Part shown: piece by piece, positions 62,801 through 64,000 of the stretch
Numbering within the stretch: position 1 is the first letter of the stretch
How the letters are laid out: each line of letters opens with the position of its first letter
Assembly: GCA_036852015.1 (NCBI GenBank)
Contig: JAANDG010000083.1
Span: 186,001 to 250,000, forward strand
Length of the DNA stretch: 64,000 bases
Direction: 5' to 3'
Source of the DNA: Pelodera strongyloides
Taxonomy: Eukaryota > Nematoda > Chromadorea > Rhabditida > Rhabditidae
Translations under genes and position numbers: made by a program
The notes under the pieces: generated by a model
What the model was told of the DNA's origin: nothing
Seen by the model: the letters and a program-made list of their open reading frames with translations, nothing else
Databases searched by the model: none

Positions 62801-63693
62801 AAACTTATCAACATGAAAAGCAAAGCACCTCCCAAACAAAATAAAAAAACTCAAGCCTTACATCGAGAACCTTTGTGAGCCGAGAGTCCATAAACTGCGA
62901 GATCGGGTTTCTAACTTCTTCTTTGACATTATCAAAGCCGCCGAGCTGAAAAAGTGGAGAATGTACCAAAAAAGAAAAAAACTACATAACATAATATAGC
63001 TCTATTCATCCAGAGATCAATAACTAAATTCATGTAGCACGGATCTACGCTAAGATATTACAAAATCACAACACAAACCTTATAAGAAATTAGGCCGCAA
63101 GCCGCATTTTGTTCATTTTGTCCGCTCCACGTTGCACTTGTCTTGTCAATTGAGAGTCGTAAATACTCCACCACCACAATATTTAAAAAAAAAAATGCCC
63201 AAAATGTAAAACAAAGCCCCACCTCATTGCTCATCTCCAGCATCCAGTTTCTGAAAGCAACATCAAACATGTCCGGAGTGCTGAGAATCAGCACTGCCAT
63301 CGTGTTCTTCCCATACGGTAGCTGGAATTCTGGTCCCACCGCAGCATTATAGGCACCGATCTAAAATGTATCAAGAAAAGTAAGGTTATACCCCCCCCCC
63401 TTCCCACATTCCATATTCACGAAAGAATTGATCTGTGTGCTAGGACCCACACTTGAAATACACCGGCCGGTAAGGTCCAGCACTATTGTTCTTACCGCGT
63501 ACGATATCTTCAAAATTAGGATTCCAACCAGCGAATAAAAAGCAACAAACCAAACACCGTCGAGTTCACTGCTCACATCCTAGAAATAAATAAAAATATA
63601 TAAACCCACTCTAAAAGGATACGTCTCGAACCCCTCTTCGTTCGGCAAGAGGTTTTCCAGTGTACGTCGAATTGCTTCCGCGTCCGCGTCCAT
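59851..63693 (-). CDS. cblc-1: MMACHC (cblC) cobalamin-processing protein
   Basis: Seven exons in phase: 63610-63693, 63223-63360, 62862-62945, 62126-62233, 61609-61707, 61227-61315 and 59851-59986, encoding about 245 aa with stop TAA at 59851-59853 (human MMACHC is 282 aa with a longer disordered tail). Family blocks in order: GFETYPFR (near residue 22), AVLILSTPDMFD (near 50), CGHVAGAAYYYQ (H110 in the cobalamin-binding HxxG motif), HPVYGGHFAFR (R156 aligns with human R161), LFNFSWRD and TKFFGTPPARR. The cytosolic protein removes the upper ligand of incoming cobalamins before delivery to methionine synthase and methylmalonyl-CoA mutase. The ATG at 63693 lies 11 bases behind acceptor cttttgcag (exon from 63704), consistent with trans-splicing, and its distance to GFExYPF matches the human protein. 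Intron 63361-63609 contains a possible extra exon. Confidence 0.95.
60236..61153. repeat. Outer element of a nested TTAA insertion, family D
   Basis: Ends are TTAAAGGGAGAGGCCCACGA and CTCGTGGGCATCTCCCTTTAA minus outer bases. The two halves, 60236-60533 and 60984-61153, are separated by a second copy of the same family. It lies in the intron between MMACHC exons 61227-61315 and 59851-59986. Confidence 0.9.
60530..60987. repeat. Inner element of the nested TTAA insertion, family D
   Basis: A 458-base copy from TTAAAGGGAGAGGCCCACGA to GTGGGCCTCTCCCTTTAA with long inverted arms (about 160 bases each, including TATTACTGTGAAAACCGCA and GTTCGGCCAGGTACCGTAG). It is flanked by TTAA on both sides inside the outer element. 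Confidence 0.93.
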
Positions 63694-64000
63694 ACCACCC
63701 AGATCTGCAAAAGAAAAAGACGAGAGTAGTAAAAGACAAAATACAAGGAAATATCGTAAGTTACACGAATTAAAAGTACGAATATGAACGTATTTACCAC
63801 CTAAGTTACTGATAGGCTTCCTAGCGTAACGCTTGTCAAACAAACAAGCAAACTAGCAAACGCGACGCACAAACAAAAACTTAAAAAACAATGAAGACAA
63901 CTCTAATTCCCAGTTATATTTGGAAGAAACCAGTTTTCGACTAAACAAGAACGAAAACGTTTGAAAAAAATAAATTTTATAAAAAGTAATACAGGAAAAC

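Overview
The window reads as one piece of a nematode (rhabditid-like) nuclear genome. Genes are split into many short exons whose introns end in TTTCAG-type acceptors. The first coding exons of several genes sit directly behind a strong acceptor, as expected for spliced-leader trans-splicing. There is an interstitial tract of the nematode telomere unit TTAGGC at about 8980-9050. No prokaryotic operon, CRISPR array or virus was recognised. All coding calls come from hand splicing with reading-phase bookkeeping, because single-frame ORFs are mostly uninformative here.

Layout. (1) 2-2315, plus: the 3' part of an unrecognised, highly charged, probably coiled-coil protein. One of its introns holds a 145-base G tract. 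(2) 3502-5913, minus: seven phase-compatible exons plus the terminal one, encoding a polar, Ser/Arg-rich protein end with three GYxP-type repeats. Its 5' end is not resolved. (3) 7.5-20.9 kb: mainly repeats and simple sequence. (4) 20915-29221, plus: a complete-looking C2H2 zinc-finger protein with four fingers and a Ser/Thr/Pro-rich repeat region. (5) 31091-33256, minus: the 3' part of an unrecognised single-pass membrane protein, with a possible signal-peptide exon at 38372-38428. (6) 42341-52747, minus: a complete 23-exon EFR3 orthologue (about 839 aa), the plasma-membrane scaffold of phosphatidylinositol 4-kinase. (7) 59851-63693, minus: a complete 7-exon MMACHC/cblC cobalamin-processing protein (about 245 aa). 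EFR3 and MMACHC lie head to tail on the same strand, about 7 kb apart, and nothing suggests a shared function.

The non-coding DNA is dominated by short inverted-repeat elements. The largest group has termini TTAA-AGCG... and occurs as several families with the same outer ends but different interiors. A nested insertion at 60236-61153 shows a TTAA target duplication directly, and a 171-base near-perfect palindrome at 58485-58655 shares its TTAA with a neighbouring element. Other families (GGGGTTTGCAAGTA hairpins, ATTCACCAAC and GGCCATATTCA elements, GCGC-rich elements, tRNA-like sequences next to GA tracts) fill the EFR3 introns and the intergenic regions. I found no convincing new multi-gene system. 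The most notable items are the repeat biology, the long G tract and a possible cassette exon in MMACHC.
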